A DNA stretch of 64,000 bases from Thalassotalea sp. 273M-4 (GCF_041410465.1 NZ_CP166961.1:806001-870000); one strand, 5' to 3'. Counted from the stretch's first letter, positions 1 through 10,030 are shown. Translations and numbers: made by a program. The notes: generated by a model from the sequence alone, not told the origin.

Positions 1-347
1 TATTGGGTGATGAAAGTGTACTGGTTAACCCAACAGCGGTTCGGGTTCCGGCATTTTATGGTCATGGTGAAGCCTTGCACATTGAAACGACTCAGCCCAT
101 TTCGGCGGAAGAGGTAAAAAATTTATTAGCGCAAGCCCCTGGTATAGTGGTGGCAGAATCGGATGAAGACTTTCCAACCCAGGTAAGTGATGCAAGTGGC
201 AAAGATGAGGTCTTTGTTGGCCGTATTCGTGAAGATATTAGTCACATCAATGGCATTAACATGTGGATTGTTGCTGATAATGTGCGCAAAGGTGCTGCTA
301 CCAATAGCATCCAAATCGCAGAATTATTGATTGCCGAATACATGTAA
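1..347 (+). CDS. asd: Aspartate-semialdehyde dehydrogenase, C-terminal part (5' end outside window)
   Basis: The frame is already open at the first base and ends at TAA 345-347, so only about the last 114 residues are present. Asd reduces aspartyl phosphate to aspartate semialdehyde for lysine, threonine, methionine and diaminopimelate synthesis. The visible part matches the family's C-terminal half: VNPTAVRVPAFYGHGEAL (substrate-binding and dimer region) and NVRKGAATNSIQIAELL near the end. The catalytic cysteine would lie upstream of the window. A hairpin follows the stop codon, and fimV comes next, as in other gammaproteobacteria. The TTG at position 3 is an internal leucine codon, not a start. 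Confidence 0.93.
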   Translation, partial: LGDESVLVNPTAVRVPAFYGHGEALHIETTQPISAEEVKNLLAQAPGIVVAESDEDFPTQVSDASGKDEVFVGRIREDISHINGINMWIVADNVRKGAATNSIQIAELLIAEYM

Positions 348-362
348 TGTGGCAATAGTCGA

Positions 363-388
363 TTGGGTGAGCATCTTTACTCACCCAA
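363..388 (+). terminator. Hairpin after asd
   Basis: TTGGGTGAG at 363-371 pairs perfectly with CTCACCCAA at 380-388 across an 8-base loop, starting 15 bases after the asd stop. No T-run follows, so it may be a processing or stabilising 3' hairpin rather than a true intrinsic terminator. A second, AT-only hairpin (449-456 with 460-467) lies further towards fimV. Confidence 0.5.
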
Positions 389-542
389 ATTGGATAAATC
401 TAAGGCAGAATTAAATAAGGTATAGTAACTGTAAAACTTCTGGTTTATATTATTGTAAAACAATAATTAAATGCAGCTCATTAATCGTGTCGCTTTCTAT
501 TCACTAGTGTGAGTGTTGCTAACAAAATGCAGGAACTTTTAC

Positions 543-2675
543 ATGAATCTTTTACCGTCGTTAGCGAAGAAAACGACTTTATTTTCATCGTTTTTCTTTC
601 TATTAGGTCTATGCTGTACGAGTGTTCAAGCCAACACGAAATCCGCAATATCCGAGCAAGCCACAGCACAACCTGAGCAACAAGTCACAAGCGCAGAAAA
701 TGTTGCAAAGCAATACGGTCCGATAAAACCATCAGACACCTTGTGGAAAATCGCTAAGGCGCATCGCCCTAATAATCAGGTAACAAACTACCAAGTGATG
801 ATGGCGATTTTTGTTGCTAACCCATTAGCTTTCAAACAGTATGACATCAATGGCTTAGTCGCCGGTCGATACCTCACCATTCCAACTCTTGAACAAATTA
901 AAGAAATCCCTAGAGATCGCGAAAAAGCTGACCAAATATACCTGCAAATACCGCAACTAAAACAAGTTCCAAGCGCAAACGAGCAAGTTGAAAAGCTTGA
1001 AAGCATTATTGCGCAATTAGACGCTGACAACAAAACCCTCTCTAGCCAACTGGTTGAAGTTGAAACTCATTTACAAAACGCCTTACAAAAAGGCTTTTTG
1101 CAAGGTAAGAACATTGAAACGCTTGAACAAAATATTGCACAACTAGAAAGTGAGATGGCATCAGCAACAAACAAGCTACAAACAGCGCAACAACCAAAAC
1201 CTGCAACGGTTGTCGGCCAATTTCAAGTTCCTTTATTCTATTGGCTTGCATTGGCGTCATTGGCACTTTTGACCCTGTTCTTTATGGTTCGTATGGTGCA
1301 ATTAAGCAAAGAACTTAAGCAACAAGCAAACGCGCAGCCTCGCCAAGAAAATTTAACTGAACCAGAGTCTAACACCCCGGTTGCAATAGCGAGCCCTGAT
1401 GATATCGAGCTTACAGAGCAGAGTGCCCCAGAGGACGATGCGCTGTCGGCACAAGTAACCAGCGCTGACTTAAGTGTTCAGAGCGGTGCTGAGAAAGAAG
1501 ATAATCTGAAAACAGAAGTTGTAAAAGGCGATTTAGCAAACAAAGACTTTAAAGCTGAAATCATTGATGAGGCTGCATTATACGCTGATTTTGACTCTAA
1601 TTTCGTCACTAAACCAGACCTTAAGAGTGAGCCTGAAACAGAGCAAAATGTACAGATTGTAGAGCAAACGCTTTCCCCAGAGCCAGCTCTAAACGATATT
1701 TCTGAGCAACAACCGACAACGGATTTTGTTCAAAATGAGCCAGAGCAAGACTATCAAGAGCAGCCGCAACAAGAAGAAAAAGAGCAAGTTGAGACGGTGT
1801 CAGCAGATGCTAGTGAGACAACACAACAGACTCAAGATTTTGCTACCACTGAAGGCCATCTTATCAATGAGCTTAATCAAGCTGAAAAGGTCAATGAGCA
1901 GCAAAAAATTACTGAGTCTGAGCAAGACTTACCATTATCGGCAGAGCCGACGCTAAGTGCCGATAACGAGCAAAGTGATGTCAGCCAGGATAATACGGCT
2001 GATGCTCCTATCGAGTTAGACGCTGAGCCGGCACAATTGCATTCAGCGAAAACTGGGCAAATTAAAGCACAAGTTAAAATCGAAGCCGAAGCGCCAGAGG
2101 ATAAAGAAGAGTCAAACAAAGACATCAAAGATTATAATGAAGTCGAGTTTGACCAACTGTTAGCTGAAATATCGGCCCAATCTCAAGAAAATGGCAAGCC
2201 TAACAACATTGTACAGTTAGCGCAGAAAGGCGAACAAGAAAAAGCGGAGCTAACGGCATCAGAGCAAACACCGTTAGAGCAAACAGCAAAACCTGAAAAA
2301 CTGCAGTTTCTAGATCCGGAATATAATCTTTCGCCAGAAACTCAGTCAGACGATGTTAGCGCAACCCAAAAAAGCGAAGAATATATAGCGATTGAAAAGC
2401 TATTAGAGGATAGTTTTACCCCAGTTGAAGACGACGCTTACGATGGCGACAAAATTGACGTAGGCTTAGATGAATTTCCTGAATTTAAGAGTCACGACGT
2501 AAATTTTGATGTTGATGATGATATGCAAGAGGTGGGAGCGCAACTCGATTTAGCCCAAGTTTATATTGAAATCGGTGATTTGGATAACGCCAAAGTGATT
2601 TTGAACAATGTATTAAAGCAAGGTAACGAGAAACAACAACAACAAGCAAAAAAACAACTTGAAGCAATCACCTAA
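543..2675 (+). CDS. fimV: FimV/HubP-family polar-organising LysM protein
   Basis: This is an inner-membrane protein that, in the FimV/HubP family, organises the cell pole, type IV pili and chemotaxis systems. I chose ATG 543 (710 residues) over an upstream GTG at 513, because AGGA at 530-533 is well placed and the protein then begins with a signal-like segment (residues 1-30, hydrophobic FFFLLGLCC). The order is: LysM-like domain (about 59-115, with PSDTLWKIAKAHRP), coiled coil (about 130-210), transmembrane helix (about 231-252), a long acidic Glu/Gln/Asp-rich cytoplasmic stretch, and the conserved C-terminal TPR-like FimV domain (about 650-710, LDLAQVYIEIGDLDNAK). It is shorter than Pseudomonas FimV (over 900 residues), mainly in the acidic linker. 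The neighbours asd and truA are the usual ones for this gene. Confidence 0.92.
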   Translation: MNLLPSLAKKTTLFSSFFFLLGLCCTSVQANTKSAISEQATAQPEQQVTSAENVAKQYGPIKPSDTLWKIAKAHRPNNQVTNYQVMMAIFVANPLAFKQYDINGLVAGRYLTIPTLEQIKEIPRDREKADQIYLQIPQLKQVPSANEQVEKLESIIAQLDADNKTLSSQLVEVETHLQNALQKGFLQGKNIETLEQNIAQLESEMASATNKLQTAQQPKPATVVGQFQVPLFYWLALASLALLTLFFMVRMVQLSKELKQQANAQPRQENLTEPESNTPVAIASPDDIELTEQSAPEDDALSAQVTSADLSVQSGAEKEDNLKTEVVKGDLANKDFKAEIIDEAALYADFDSNFVTKPDLKSEPETEQNVQIVEQTLSPEPALNDISEQQPTTDFVQNEPEQDYQEQPQQEEKEQVETVSADASETTQQTQDFATTEGHLINELNQAEKVNEQQKITESEQDLPLSAEPTLSADNEQSDVSQDNTADAPIELDAEPAQLHSAKTGQIKAQVKIEAEAPEDKEESNKDIKDYNEVEFDQLLAEISAQSQENGKPNNIVQLAQKGEQEKAELTASEQTPLEQTAKPEKLQFLDPEYNLSPETQSDDVSATQKSEEYIAIEKLLEDSFTPVEDDAYDGDKIDVGLDEFPEFKSHDVNFDVDDDMQEVGAQLDLAQVYIEIGDLDNAKVILNNVLKQGNEKQQQQAKKQLEAIT

Positions 2676-2717
2676 ATTTTTTGCCCATTAAAAAAGCGCG
2701 AAGGTAAATCCTCGCAC

Positions 2718-2753
2718 AAAACAAAAAGGCGTTCATAAACGCCTTTTTGTTTA
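2718..2753 (+). terminator. Intrinsic terminator after fimV
   Basis: The perfect stem AAAAAGGCGTT (2723-2733) and AACGCCTTTTT (2738-2748) has a CATA loop and is extended by AC/GT pairs. The A-run before and T-run after it make it able to work in both directions. It separates fimV from truA. Confidence 0.85.
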
Positions 2754-2851
2754 TCTAGCGGACGGTGGTTTGCGAGGTTATTCTGCTTGGTATTATTGAG
2801 CAAATAGATGATAATGTCGCGATTAATGTTATAGAGGAATACTTCACTAAA

Positions 2852-3631
2852 ATGCGATTTGCTTTAGGTATTGAATACGATGGTTCAAACTATTGTGGTT
2901 GGCAGCGCCAAAATCACGTAAATTCGGTTCAACAGGAAGTTGAAAAAGCGCTGTCGGCGATTGTTAATCAGCCCATAGAAGTGGTATGTGCTGGTCGAAC
3001 TGACACTGGCGTGCATGGTACCAATCAAGTGGTTCACTTTGATTCGCCTATTGACCGAGGCCAAGCTGCTTGGGAGCTTGGGATGAACACTAAGCTACCT
3101 AAAGATATTTGCGTGCGCTGGAGTGCTCGCGTTAGTGATGATTTTCATGCTCGCTTTAGCGCAACCGCAAGGCGTTATCGCTATGTTATTTATAATGCGC
3201 CTTTACGCCCAGCCATTTTGCGACACGGGCTCAGTCATTGCCATTACCCGTTAGATGAAAAGCTAATGCACCAAGCCGCGCAACAATTAGTCGGGGAACA
3301 TGACTTTACGTCTTTTAGAACCGTGCATTGCCAAGCCAATTCACCTGTTAGGACGATTTCTCACTTAAATGTTTCTCGACATGGCGACTACGTGGTCATA
3401 GACATCAAAGCCAACGCTTTTTTACATCATATGGTTCGCAATATATCGGGCAGCTTGATTAGGGTAGGTCGGAAAATTGAAACGGTAGAATGGTTAGGGC
3501 AAGTACTCAATCTGAAAAACCGATGCAAAGCGGGAATGACAGCCCCTTCAGGTGGTTTATATTTTGTTGACGTCGATTATCCTGAGCATTTTAACATACC
3601 AAAAGCTTCTTTAGGGCCACTGTTTCTGTAG
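2852..3631 (+). CDS. truA: tRNA pseudouridine(38-40) synthase TruA
   Basis: TruA converts U38-U40 in the anticodon stem-loop of many tRNAs to pseudouridine. The start is set at ATG 2852 (259 residues), because [20 protein letters not shown] is the family's usual N-terminus. The frame stays open to a GTG at 2765, but that part has no family character. The catalytic aspartate is D51 in [18 protein letters not shown] and the [11 protein letters not shown] region near the C-terminus are also typical. GAGGA at 2834-2838 is a little far from the ATG (13 bases), so translation may be modest. It follows a strong terminator and so probably has its own promoter. Confidence 0.95.
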   Translation: MRFALGIEYDGSNYCGWQRQNHVNSVQQEVEKALSAIVNQPIEVVCAGRTDTGVHGTNQVVHFDSPIDRGQAAWELGMNTKLPKDICVRWSARVSDDFHARFSATARRYRYVIYNAPLRPAILRHGLSHCHYPLDEKLMHQAAQQLVGEHDFTSFRTVHCQANSPVRTISHLNVSRHGDYVVIDIKANAFLHHMVRNISGSLIRVGRKIETVEWLGQVLNLKNRCKAGMTAPSGGLYFVDVDYPEHFNIPKASLGPLFL

Positions 3632-3670
3632 TGCCTTAATGTTGATTTGCTAATACGGTCAACTACAATG

Positions 3671-3741
3671 AAGCAAAATTGAACGCAAAATGAGCGAAAG
3701 TGAACGAAAAACAAGCAAAAAGTAGGCGAAAATGACTGAAA
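3671..3741. repeat. Decamer-phased A-tract array upstream of accD
   Basis: Successive ten-base units show the same pattern, a purine-GC core followed by an A-run: 3671 aagcaaaatt, 3681 gaacgcaaaa, 3691 tgagcgaaag, 3701 tgaacgaaaa, 3711 acaagcaaaa, 3721 agtaggcgaa, 3731 aatgactgaa. A-runs spaced by one helical turn predict intrinsically curved DNA. The repeat is imperfect and its function is not known. Confidence 0.55.
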
Positions 3742-3919
3742 TGCTTGTTATTATGAGAAAACAGACCAGTTTTTACTTCGTGTTGCAAGCACAAATGTGT
3801 TTAAATTAACGGATATTTTTCAGATTATAACAATAGCCGAGGTATCACTTGGCTTAACCAAGATGTTTAGTGCTATTTTGTTGCTAAAGTCGCAGATTAA
3901 TTTATAGGGTAACTCACAG

Positions 3920-4783
3920 ATGAGTTGGATTGAAAAAATTCTACCAAAAGCAAAAACTTCTACATCCAATAAGAAAAACATTCCTGAAGGTTTATGGAGT
4001 AAGTGTACTTCCTGTAATTCCGTGCTTTACACTGCCGAACTTGAACGCCAAATGGGGGTTTGTCCAAAGTGTGACCACCATATGCGTTTGTCAGCTCGAA
4101 AGCGTATAGAATCGTTTTTAGATGCCGGTGAAAGACACGAGATTGGTGCCGATCTAGAGCCTCAAGATAAGCTTAAGTTTAAGGACTCCAAACGTTATAA
4201 AGACCGCTTAAGTGCCGCTCAAAAGAGCACCGGTGAGAAAGATGCATTGGTTGCTATGCGTGGTGAACTAGCGGGTATGCCAGTGGTTGTGGCAGCGTTT
4301 GAATTTTCATTTTTAGGTGGTTCAATGGCCTCTGTTGTCGGTGCTCGCTTTGTTAAAGCCGCTGAAGAGTGTATAGAGCATGGATTGCCGCTGGTTTGTT
4401 TTTCTGCCAGTGGTGGTGCTCGTATGCAAGAGGCATTGATGTCTTTGATGCAAATGGCTAAAACCGGTGCCGCATTGGCGAAAATGAGCGAGAAAGGTTT
4501 ACCCTTTATTTCGGTATTAACCGACCCTACGATGGGTGGTGTTTCGGCGAGTTTAGCGATGCTAGGTGATGTTAATGTGGCTGAACCTAAAGCGCTTATT
4601 GGCTTTGCCGGGCCACGGGTTATCGAACAAACCGTACGTGAAAAATTACCGGAAGGATTTCAACGTTCAGAGTTCTTACTTGAGCATGGCGCCATCGACA
4701 TGATTGTTGACCGTCGTGAAATGCGCTCAACACTAGCACGACTATTGGCTAAATTTACGGGTCAACCTGAACCAAGTATTTAA
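3920..4783 (+). CDS. accD: Acetyl-CoA carboxylase carboxyltransferase subunit beta
   Basis: AccD is the beta subunit of the carboxyltransferase that passes the carboxyl group from biotin to acetyl-CoA, making malonyl-CoA, the first committed step of fatty acid synthesis. It works with AccA, which is not in this window. The N-terminal zinc ribbon is clear: C29, C32, C48 and C51 (CTSC and CPKC). The crotonase-like carboxyltransferase core follows, with [20 protein letters not shown] and [18 protein letters not shown]. The length of 287 residues is normal. The gene leads a run with folC and dedD, the order seen in many gammaproteobacteria (accD-folC-dedD-cvpA-purF). Confidence 0.96.
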   Translation: MSWIEKILPKAKTSTSNKKNIPEGLWSKCTSCNSVLYTAELERQMGVCPKCDHHMRLSARKRIESFLDAGERHEIGADLEPQDKLKFKDSKRYKDRLSAAQKSTGEKDALVAMRGELAGMPVVVAAFEFSFLGGSMASVVGARFVKAAEECIEHGLPLVCFSASGGARMQEALMSLMQMAKTGAALAKMSEKGLPFISVLTDPTMGGVSASLAMLGDVNVAEPKALIGFAGPRVIEQTVREKLPEGFQRSEFLLEHGAIDMIVDRREMRSTLARLLAKFTGQPEPSI

Positions 4784-4822
4784 TTATATTCATTGCCACT
4801 TATTTTACCTTCGGGAGTTGTT

Positions 4823-6061
4823 ATGCATAATTTTCAAACGGTTACGCAGTGGCTTGATTACTTGGAGTCAATCCATGCAACAGAAATTGACATGGGTTTG
4901 GCGCGGATCTCCAAAGTAGCCAAAAGAATCGGTATCGATTTATCTGCCAGTCAGGTTATTACTGTTGCAGGTACTAATGGTAAGGGCACAACCTGTGCCT
5001 TTATCGAGAACGCCTTGTTGGCTGAAGGTAAATCGGTTGCGGTTTACTCTTCGCCTCATATAAATGTTTTTAATGAACGTTTACGCATTAACCAAGAGTT
5101 GGTGCAAGATCCCCCCTTAATTGCCGCTTTTGAAACCATCGAACAAGCTCGCAAAGAAATTTCATTAACCTATTACGAATACACCACTTTGGCTGCTTTG
5201 ATTATTATTCAAGCGGTTAAACCGGATGTTGTTATTTTGGAAGTAGGTCTAGGGGGGCGATTAGATGCGACCAATATCATTGATAGTGATATTGCGGTGA
5301 TCACCAGTATTGATTTAGACCATCAGGCATTTTTAGGTAATGACAGAACCAGTATAGGGCTTGAAAAAGCTGGAATTATTAGGGCCAACAAGCCGGTAGT
5401 TATTGGTGAGCCTAATTTACCTGAGAAGGTATTACAACACTGCCAAGAGTTTGGCGCCTTGGTGTGTTTACGTGAGCGAGATTTTTCTATCCGCGAAGAT
5501 ACAAACAGCCAGTGGTGTTGGCGCTATGGCGCAGTAGCGCTATCGGCATTAACCCATCCATTTATCCCCAGAGACAATGTTGCGACAGCCTTAGCTGTGT
5601 TAGCTCACACCGGCATCGAGTTAAGTGCTCATAAGGTCAATCAGTGGATTGTTAAAACTCAGGTTGAAGGTCGTACCGAAGTGATTAAGCAATCACCATT
5701 GGTGGTGTTAGATGTTGGTCATAACCCTCATGCCGCGCGTTATTTAAATGATTTTGTAAAACGTCAAAATAAAGCTAAGGTGCTGGCGGTTTGTGGTATG
5801 TTAGTTGACAAGGACATTAAATCGGTATTGCGTGAAATGCTCGATTGCATTGACCATTGGTATGTTGGCTCGTTACCGACGCCAAGGGGAGCAAGTTCAA
5901 CAGTGATGGCTCAAACACTGGCCGATTTAGGGAAAAGTTGTAATCACTTTGACAATATTAGCGAGGCCTATAAAATAGCCCTAGAACATGCAAATAATAA
6001 TGATATGATTTTAGTGTTTGGCTCCTTTTTTACGGTGGCTGAAGTAAAAAAATCTCAATAA
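4823..6061 (+). CDS. folC: Bifunctional dihydrofolate synthase / folylpolyglutamate synthase
   Basis: FolC adds L-glutamate to dihydropteroate and then further glutamates to reduced folates, using ATP. ATG 4823 is preferred over TTG 4793 because GGGAG at 4813-4817 sits six bases before it and the protein then has the usual N-terminus (412 residues). The Mur-ligase-type P-loop is GTNGKGTT at residues 50-57. SSPHINVFNERLRIN and LEVGLGGRLDATN are the conserved substrate and metal regions, and VVLDVGHNPHAA lies in the C-terminal ligase domain. It starts 39 bases after accD with no terminator between, so the two are probably co-transcribed with dedD. Confidence 0.95.
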   Translation: MHNFQTVTQWLDYLESIHATEIDMGLARISKVAKRIGIDLSASQVITVAGTNGKGTTCAFIENALLAEGKSVAVYSSPHINVFNERLRINQELVQDPPLIAAFETIEQARKEISLTYYEYTTLAALIIIQAVKPDVVILEVGLGGRLDATNIIDSDIAVITSIDLDHQAFLGNDRTSIGLEKAGIIRANKPVVIGEPNLPEKVLQHCQEFGALVCLRERDFSIREDTNSQWCWRYGAVALSALTHPFIPRDNVATALAVLAHTGIELSAHKVNQWIVKTQVEGRTEVIKQSPLVVLDVGHNPHAARYLNDFVKRQNKAKVLAVCGMLVDKDIKSVLREMLDCIDHWYVGSLPTPRGASSTVMAQTLADLGKSCNHFDNISEAYKIALEHANNNDMILVFGSFFTVAEVKKSQ

Positions 6062-6070
6062 GGATCCATT

Positions 6071-6745
6071 GTGTCGAGCCCGTTTCAAAATCGTTTAGTT
6101 GGTACTATCATCGTCGCTGCTGCGGCCATTATTTTTCTTCCTGATATTTTTGATGGAGAACGCAAAGCCTATAAAGCTCAGTTTGAACCAATCCCCAAAG
6201 CACCTGAGTCGGTAAAAGCAATTCCATTAGAGCCTTTAGACCAATCTCAGTTTGTAGCATTAGAGCCGCAATCCGTTAATGATGAGCAAGCTGATGATGA
6301 TGCGCTTATTGATGATGACTCGGTCAGTGTGAACGATACTTCTTTGGCGCCATCAACCACGTCAACTAAGATCGAAGACACCACAAAAGATACAAAAACT
6401 GTTGTAACTAAAGCCGTTGCGAACAAAGCAAAGCCAAAACCTCAGTTTAGCGAAAATGGCATTACCCAGATTAACCCTGTTGCCAGCAGTATCGATAAGT
6501 CTAAGTCTTATGTTATCCAGTTGGGAAGTTTTAAACATCAACAAAATGTTGAAAAGCTTACATTAAAGTTGAAAAAGAGCGGCTATAGTGTGTTTACTAA
6601 ACCGATTAAAACTTCAACCGGGACCTTAACGAAAGTGTTTATTGGTCCCCAATTTGATAGGCAAAGTTTACAAGGGATGTTGCCCGAACTCAAAACCTTA
6701 ACCGGAGTTCAAGGGCGAGTTGCTCAATATAGTGCAACAAATTAA
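6071..6745 (+). CDS. dedD: DedD-like SPOR-domain cell division protein
   Basis: This is a bitopic inner-membrane protein that binds denuded septal peptidoglycan through its SPOR domain and helps constriction. It starts at GTG 6071, nine bases after the folC stop, with AGGA at 6061-6064. Residues 9-24 (LVGTIIVAAAAIIFLP) form the single membrane helix. A Pro/Asp-rich periplasmic linker follows, and the SPOR domain is at about 146-220 (SYVIQLGSFKHQQNVEKL and LTKVFIGPQFDR). Length (224) and place between folC and cvpA fit DedD. Confidence 0.9.
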   Translation: MSSPFQNRLVGTIIVAAAAIIFLPDIFDGERKAYKAQFEPIPKAPESVKAIPLEPLDQSQFVALEPQSVNDEQADDDALIDDDSVSVNDTSLAPSTTSTKIEDTTKDTKTVVTKAVANKAKPKPQFSENGITQINPVASSIDKSKSYVIQLGSFKHQQNVEKLTLKLKKSGYSVFTKPIKTSTGTLTKVFIGPQFDRQSLQGMLPELKTLTGVQGRVAQYSATN

Positions 6746-6757
6746 GTCGATGTATTT

Positions 6758-6787
6758 AAAAAGGTGCTTTAACAAAGCACCTTTTTT
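6758..6787 (+). terminator. Intrinsic terminator after dedD
   Basis: AAAAAGGTGCTTT (6758-6770) pairs with AAAGCACCTTTTT (6774-6786), followed by T. It closes the accD-folC-dedD unit ahead of cvpA. Confidence 0.85.
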
Positions 6788-6877
6788 GGCTAAATTGTTT
6801 TAGAAATCTCAGGGAAATAGCTATAAATTTTTAGACGCAACTGATAGAATGCGCCGCATAAACAAGAGGGAAAAAAT

Positions 6878-7360
6878 ATGCTTTGGATAGATTATGCCAT
6901 CTTAATAATAATAGGCATTTCAACTCTGATCAGTTTAGTTCGTGGCTTTGCCAAAGAAGCAGTATCGTTGGTAATTTGGATAGGCGCATTTTTCGTCTCG
7001 AGCACCTTTTATCAGGAGCTTTCGACGTACCTCACCAATATCACAGATCCTATGCTGCGAAATGCTGCAGCCATAGCCATTTTGTTTATAATCACGTTAA
7101 TTTTAGGGGCAATTATCAATTATTTGATAGGCCAACTTGTAAATAAAACTGGTTTGTCTGGCACCGATCGCGTGCTGGGTCTGGCATTTGGGGCGCTTCG
7201 TGGCGCCCTCGTTGTAAGTGCAATTCTATTTTTCATGGATGCTTTTACCCCAGCCCCAGATACTTTGTGGTGGCAACAAGCCGTATTAATTCCTGAATTT
7301 AAAGTTGTTATTGAGTGGTTCTTTGAGTACATCAAGTCCACCTCCAGCTTTTTAAATTAA
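6878..7360 (+). CDS. cvpA: CvpA family membrane protein
   Basis: CvpA is a small inner-membrane protein first linked to colicin V export in E. coli and later to envelope or bile stress tolerance; its biochemical role is unresolved. AGAGGG at 6865-6870 precedes ATG 6878. The protein has 160 residues with four predicted helices (about 5-22, 28-46, 60-85 and 103-122), the family signature [17 protein letters not shown], and the conserved turn [18 protein letters not shown]. It is followed by purF after 25 bases, the standard purine-regulated pair. Confidence 0.92.
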   Translation: MLWIDYAILIIIGISTLISLVRGFAKEAVSLVIWIGAFFVSSTFYQELSTYLTNITDPMLRNAAAIAILFIITLILGAIINYLIGQLVNKTGLSGTDRVLGLAFGALRGALVVSAILFFMDAFTPAPDTLWWQQAVLIPEFKVVIEWFFEYIKSTSSFLN

Positions 7361-7385
7361 TTCAGTATCTTTGGAGAGAAAATTC

Positions 7386-8903
7386 ATGTGTGGTATTGTT
7401 GGCATCGTCGGCACCTCCCCAGTAAGTCAAGCTTTGTATGATGGTTTAACCGTTATTCAGCATCGTGGTCAAGATGCAGCTGGTATTGTTACAATCAGTG
7501 ATAATAAATTCAGAATGCGTAAAGCAAATGGCCTGGTAAAAGACGTTTTTCATACGCGTCATATGTTACGTCTAGAAGGCAATACTGGTATTGGTCATGT
7601 TCGTTACCCAACCGCTGGTACCTCAAGCTCGTCTGAAGCTCAACCATTTTATGCCAATTCACCATACGGTATTTCCTTAGCGCATAATGGTAATTTAACC
7701 AATGCCCAAGAGTTAAAAGAATGGTTATATTCAAAAGCGAAGCGCCACGTTAACACGACTTCGGATTCAGAGTTGTTGTTAAATATCTTCGCACATGAGT
7801 TACAGCAAAGCCAAAGCTTTGAATTGTCATCTGAAGATATTTTTACGGCCGTATCTCGCGTACACAGTCGGGTAAGAGGGGCTTACGCTACGGTAGCTTT
7901 AGTGATTGGGCATGGTCTTGTCGCTTTTCGTGATCCAAATGGTATTCGTCCGCTGGTTTTTGGTAAAAGAGAAACCGAAAAAGGCGTTGAATACATGGTC
8001 GCTTCAGAGTCTGTTGCATTAGATGCTTGTGACTTTGAATTTATTCGTGATGTAGCTCCAGGTGAAGCGATTTATATTACCGAAGACGGTCAATTATTTA
8101 GTAAGCAATGTGCCCAAAATCCATGTTATAACCCATGTATTTTTGAATTTGTATATTTTGCTCGCCCTGACTCTACAATGGATAAGATGTCTGTGTATGC
8201 TTCTCGTGTAGAAATGGGCACGGCATTAGGAAATAAAATCGCCAAAGAATGGGAAGATCTTGATATTGACGTGGTCATTCCTATCCCTGAAACGTCGTGT
8301 GATATCGCATTACAAATCGCTAATATCTTAGACCTACCGTATCGCCAAGGTTTTGTTAAGAACCGCTACGTTGGCCGTACCTTTATTATGCCTGGTCAAA
8401 CAGAGCGTAAGAAGTCGGTTAAGCGCAAACTCAATGCAATTACCCAAGAATTTAAAGGTAAGAACGTCTTATTGGTCGATGATTCAATCGTTCGTGGTAC
8501 CACATCCGAACAAATTATTGAGATGGCAAGAAATGCTGGAGCCAAAAAAGTCTACTTTGCATCAGCAGCGCCAGAAGTTCGTTTTCCAAATGTTTATGGA
8601 ATTGATATGCCAAGCGCCAATGAATTGGTTGCCCATGGTCGAGAGTTAGAAGATATTTGTGAGTTGATCGGAGCAGATAAGTTGATTTATCAAGACTTAG
8701 ATGACTTGATTAGCGCTGTATCGACTGGCAACAAAGATATCAAGCAATTTGAAACATCGGTATTTAGCGGTCAGTACATTACTCAAGATATCGATAACGA
8801 CTACCTTGTGCAGCTTGATGCTATGCGTAATAACAACACCAAAGAACTAAGCGATAAAGAAGCAGATTCAATTATTGATATGCATAATGAAGGGGCCGAA
8901 TAA
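7386..8903 (+). CDS. purF: Amidophosphoribosyltransferase (glutamine PRPP amidotransferase)
   Basis: PurF makes 5-phosphoribosylamine from PRPP and glutamine, the first step of purine synthesis. ATG 7386 gives 505 residues and leaves Cys2 as the N-terminal nucleophile of the glutaminase after Met removal (MCGIVGIVG); a TTG at 7371 would bury it. GGAG at 7373-7376 is the ribosome site. The Ntn glutaminase has HRGQDAAGI and [11 protein letters not shown]. The phosphoribosyltransferase domain has the PRPP loop [13 protein letters not shown] at residues 361-373. I see no clear PurR operator upstream of cvpA. Confidence 0.97.
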   Translation: MCGIVGIVGTSPVSQALYDGLTVIQHRGQDAAGIVTISDNKFRMRKANGLVKDVFHTRHMLRLEGNTGIGHVRYPTAGTSSSSEAQPFYANSPYGISLAHNGNLTNAQELKEWLYSKAKRHVNTTSDSELLLNIFAHELQQSQSFELSSEDIFTAVSRVHSRVRGAYATVALVIGHGLVAFRDPNGIRPLVFGKRETEKGVEYMVASESVALDACDFEFIRDVAPGEAIYITEDGQLFSKQCAQNPCYNPCIFEFVYFARPDSTMDKMSVYASRVEMGTALGNKIAKEWEDLDIDVVIPIPETSCDIALQIANILDLPYRQGFVKNRYVGRTFIMPGQTERKKSVKRKLNAITQEFKGKNVLLVDDSIVRGTTSEQIIEMARNAGAKKVYFASAAPEVRFPNVYGIDMPSANELVAHGRELEDICELIGADKLIYQDLDDLISAVSTGNKDIKQFETSVFSGQYITQDIDNDYLVQLDAMRNNNTKELSDKEADSIIDMHNEGAE

Positions 8904-8923
8904 GGTTTCATTCTAGCGAAATC

Positions 8924-8950
8924 AAAAGGCGCATTTAATGCGCCTTTTTT
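8924..8950 (+). terminator. Intrinsic terminator after purF
   Basis: AAAAGGCGCAT (8924-8934) pairs with ATGCGCCTTTT (8938-8948) around a TTA loop and runs into six T. It lies between purF and the convergent Yip1-family gene, so it can serve both strands. Confidence 0.85.
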
Positions 8951-8983
8951 GTGCTTATTTTACTATCAGCTAGTCAGGTTAGG

Positions 8984-9583
8984 TTAACTTGAAAACTCAG
9001 GGCCAAAACCTAATGTCCAAATCATTGCCGTTGCGGCAAGGATGCATACCAGTAGGACTAAAGCCACGGTAACGATTGAACTTGAATAAATAAACCCCTT
9101 TTCTTCTGGTATGTGCATCATGATAGGAATACCAGAATAGAGCAAATAAACCGAGTAGGCGACAGCAATCATACCGGCTACGGCGACAAACCAAAGCACA
9201 GGATACAAGGCCGCAACCCCCACCATAAGTACAGGAGTTGATGCGTAAGCAGCTAGTTCAAGACATTGAGTAAAACTTGGATTGGAATCAAATGTCTTAC
9301 TCATCCATTGGATCATATAGGCCAGTGCGAATACCCCAACAATAATGGCAACATACATAGAACCCGCTAATAAAAGACCTGTTTCAGGCGTGATTTTGAT
9401 AGGATCGCCAGCGCCAATAGACCAACCTATGTGTGCAGCTGCAAAATAGCCACAAATAGTAGGTATTAATGCGACCAGCAAGATGTGGGATAATGCGTAA
9501 AAAAAACTTTCATGGCGTTTGTCGATACTGTCCCATTCATCTTTAGGATGGGCATATAGACCCCATATGTGATTTAATATCAT
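8984..9583 (-). CDS. Yip1-domain inner-membrane protein
   Basis: The 199-residue protein starts at ATG 9583 with AGAGGAAG just upstream on the minus strand; an in-frame extension to 9628 lacks a ribosome site. It begins MILNHIWGLYAHPKDEW, a pattern common in bacterial Yip1-domain proteins (an amphipathic HPKxEW segment), followed by five hydrophobic helices and a polar loop after residue 150. Bacterial Yip1 proteins are membrane proteins with no settled role; no catalytic residues are visible. It stands alone, convergent with purF. Confidence 0.72.
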   Translation of the reverse strand: MILNHIWGLYAHPKDEWDSIDKRHESFFYALSHILLVALIPTICGYFAAAHIGWSIGAGDPIKITPETGLLLAGSMYVAIIVGVFALAYMIQWMSKTFDSNPSFTQCLELAAYASTPVLMVGVAALYPVLWFVAVAGMIAVAYSVYLLYSGIPIMMHIPEEKGFIYSSSIVTVALVLLVCILAATAMIWTLGFGPEFSS

Positions 9584-10030
9584 CTTATAACTTCCTCTTT
9601 GCTTCCCCTGCGAACAACCCAAACTCAAAGGTATTTTCGGTTGAACGATTAATGCAGTTATTAACGTTTATCTCGTTTTTATGTTTACATTTTTTTAACT
9701 GCTTAACCTAGTTATGAAATAACAGGAGCTATTCGTCAAGACTTGGGTAATAATTAATCACTTTTTACGTTGCTTTTTGCTTGTTTTTTACTCATCCGTT
9801 AACATTTCGGGGTTAGGGGAGTGTAAAGAGGTTTTCAATGAATGGGGAGCAAGATGTAAGGTAAGGCTATTTTTCGTTGTAGCAGCCTTGTTGAAAGCCT
9901 TGGTGAAATAACACCGTTAAGACCTACCTATGGATAAAAGCTATTGATCATGAAGATCGATCAATGATGAAAAACTGGCTATTTTATCGTGGATTATAAA
10001 TGTCGCATTCAACCTCGCTAGAGAAGGGCG
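9584..10030. other. Intergenic region, 447 bp
   Basis: This lies upstream of the Yip1 gene (minus strand) and downstream of the small minus-strand gene at 10031. It is AT-rich with T-runs around 9690-9790. I see no supported gene, RNA or repeat in it beyond the Yip1 ribosome site. Confidence 0.5.

Noticed and set aside
1726-2128. Repeat-like Glu/Gln-rich stretch in fimV as a tandem repeat or CRISPR-like array
   Set aside because: It is the low-complexity acidic linker normal for FimV, with no regular unit length.
3881-3909. TTGCTA-17-TATAGG as accD promoter
   Set aside because: Transcription would begin at or within a few bases of the accD ATG, leaving no room for the ribosome site.
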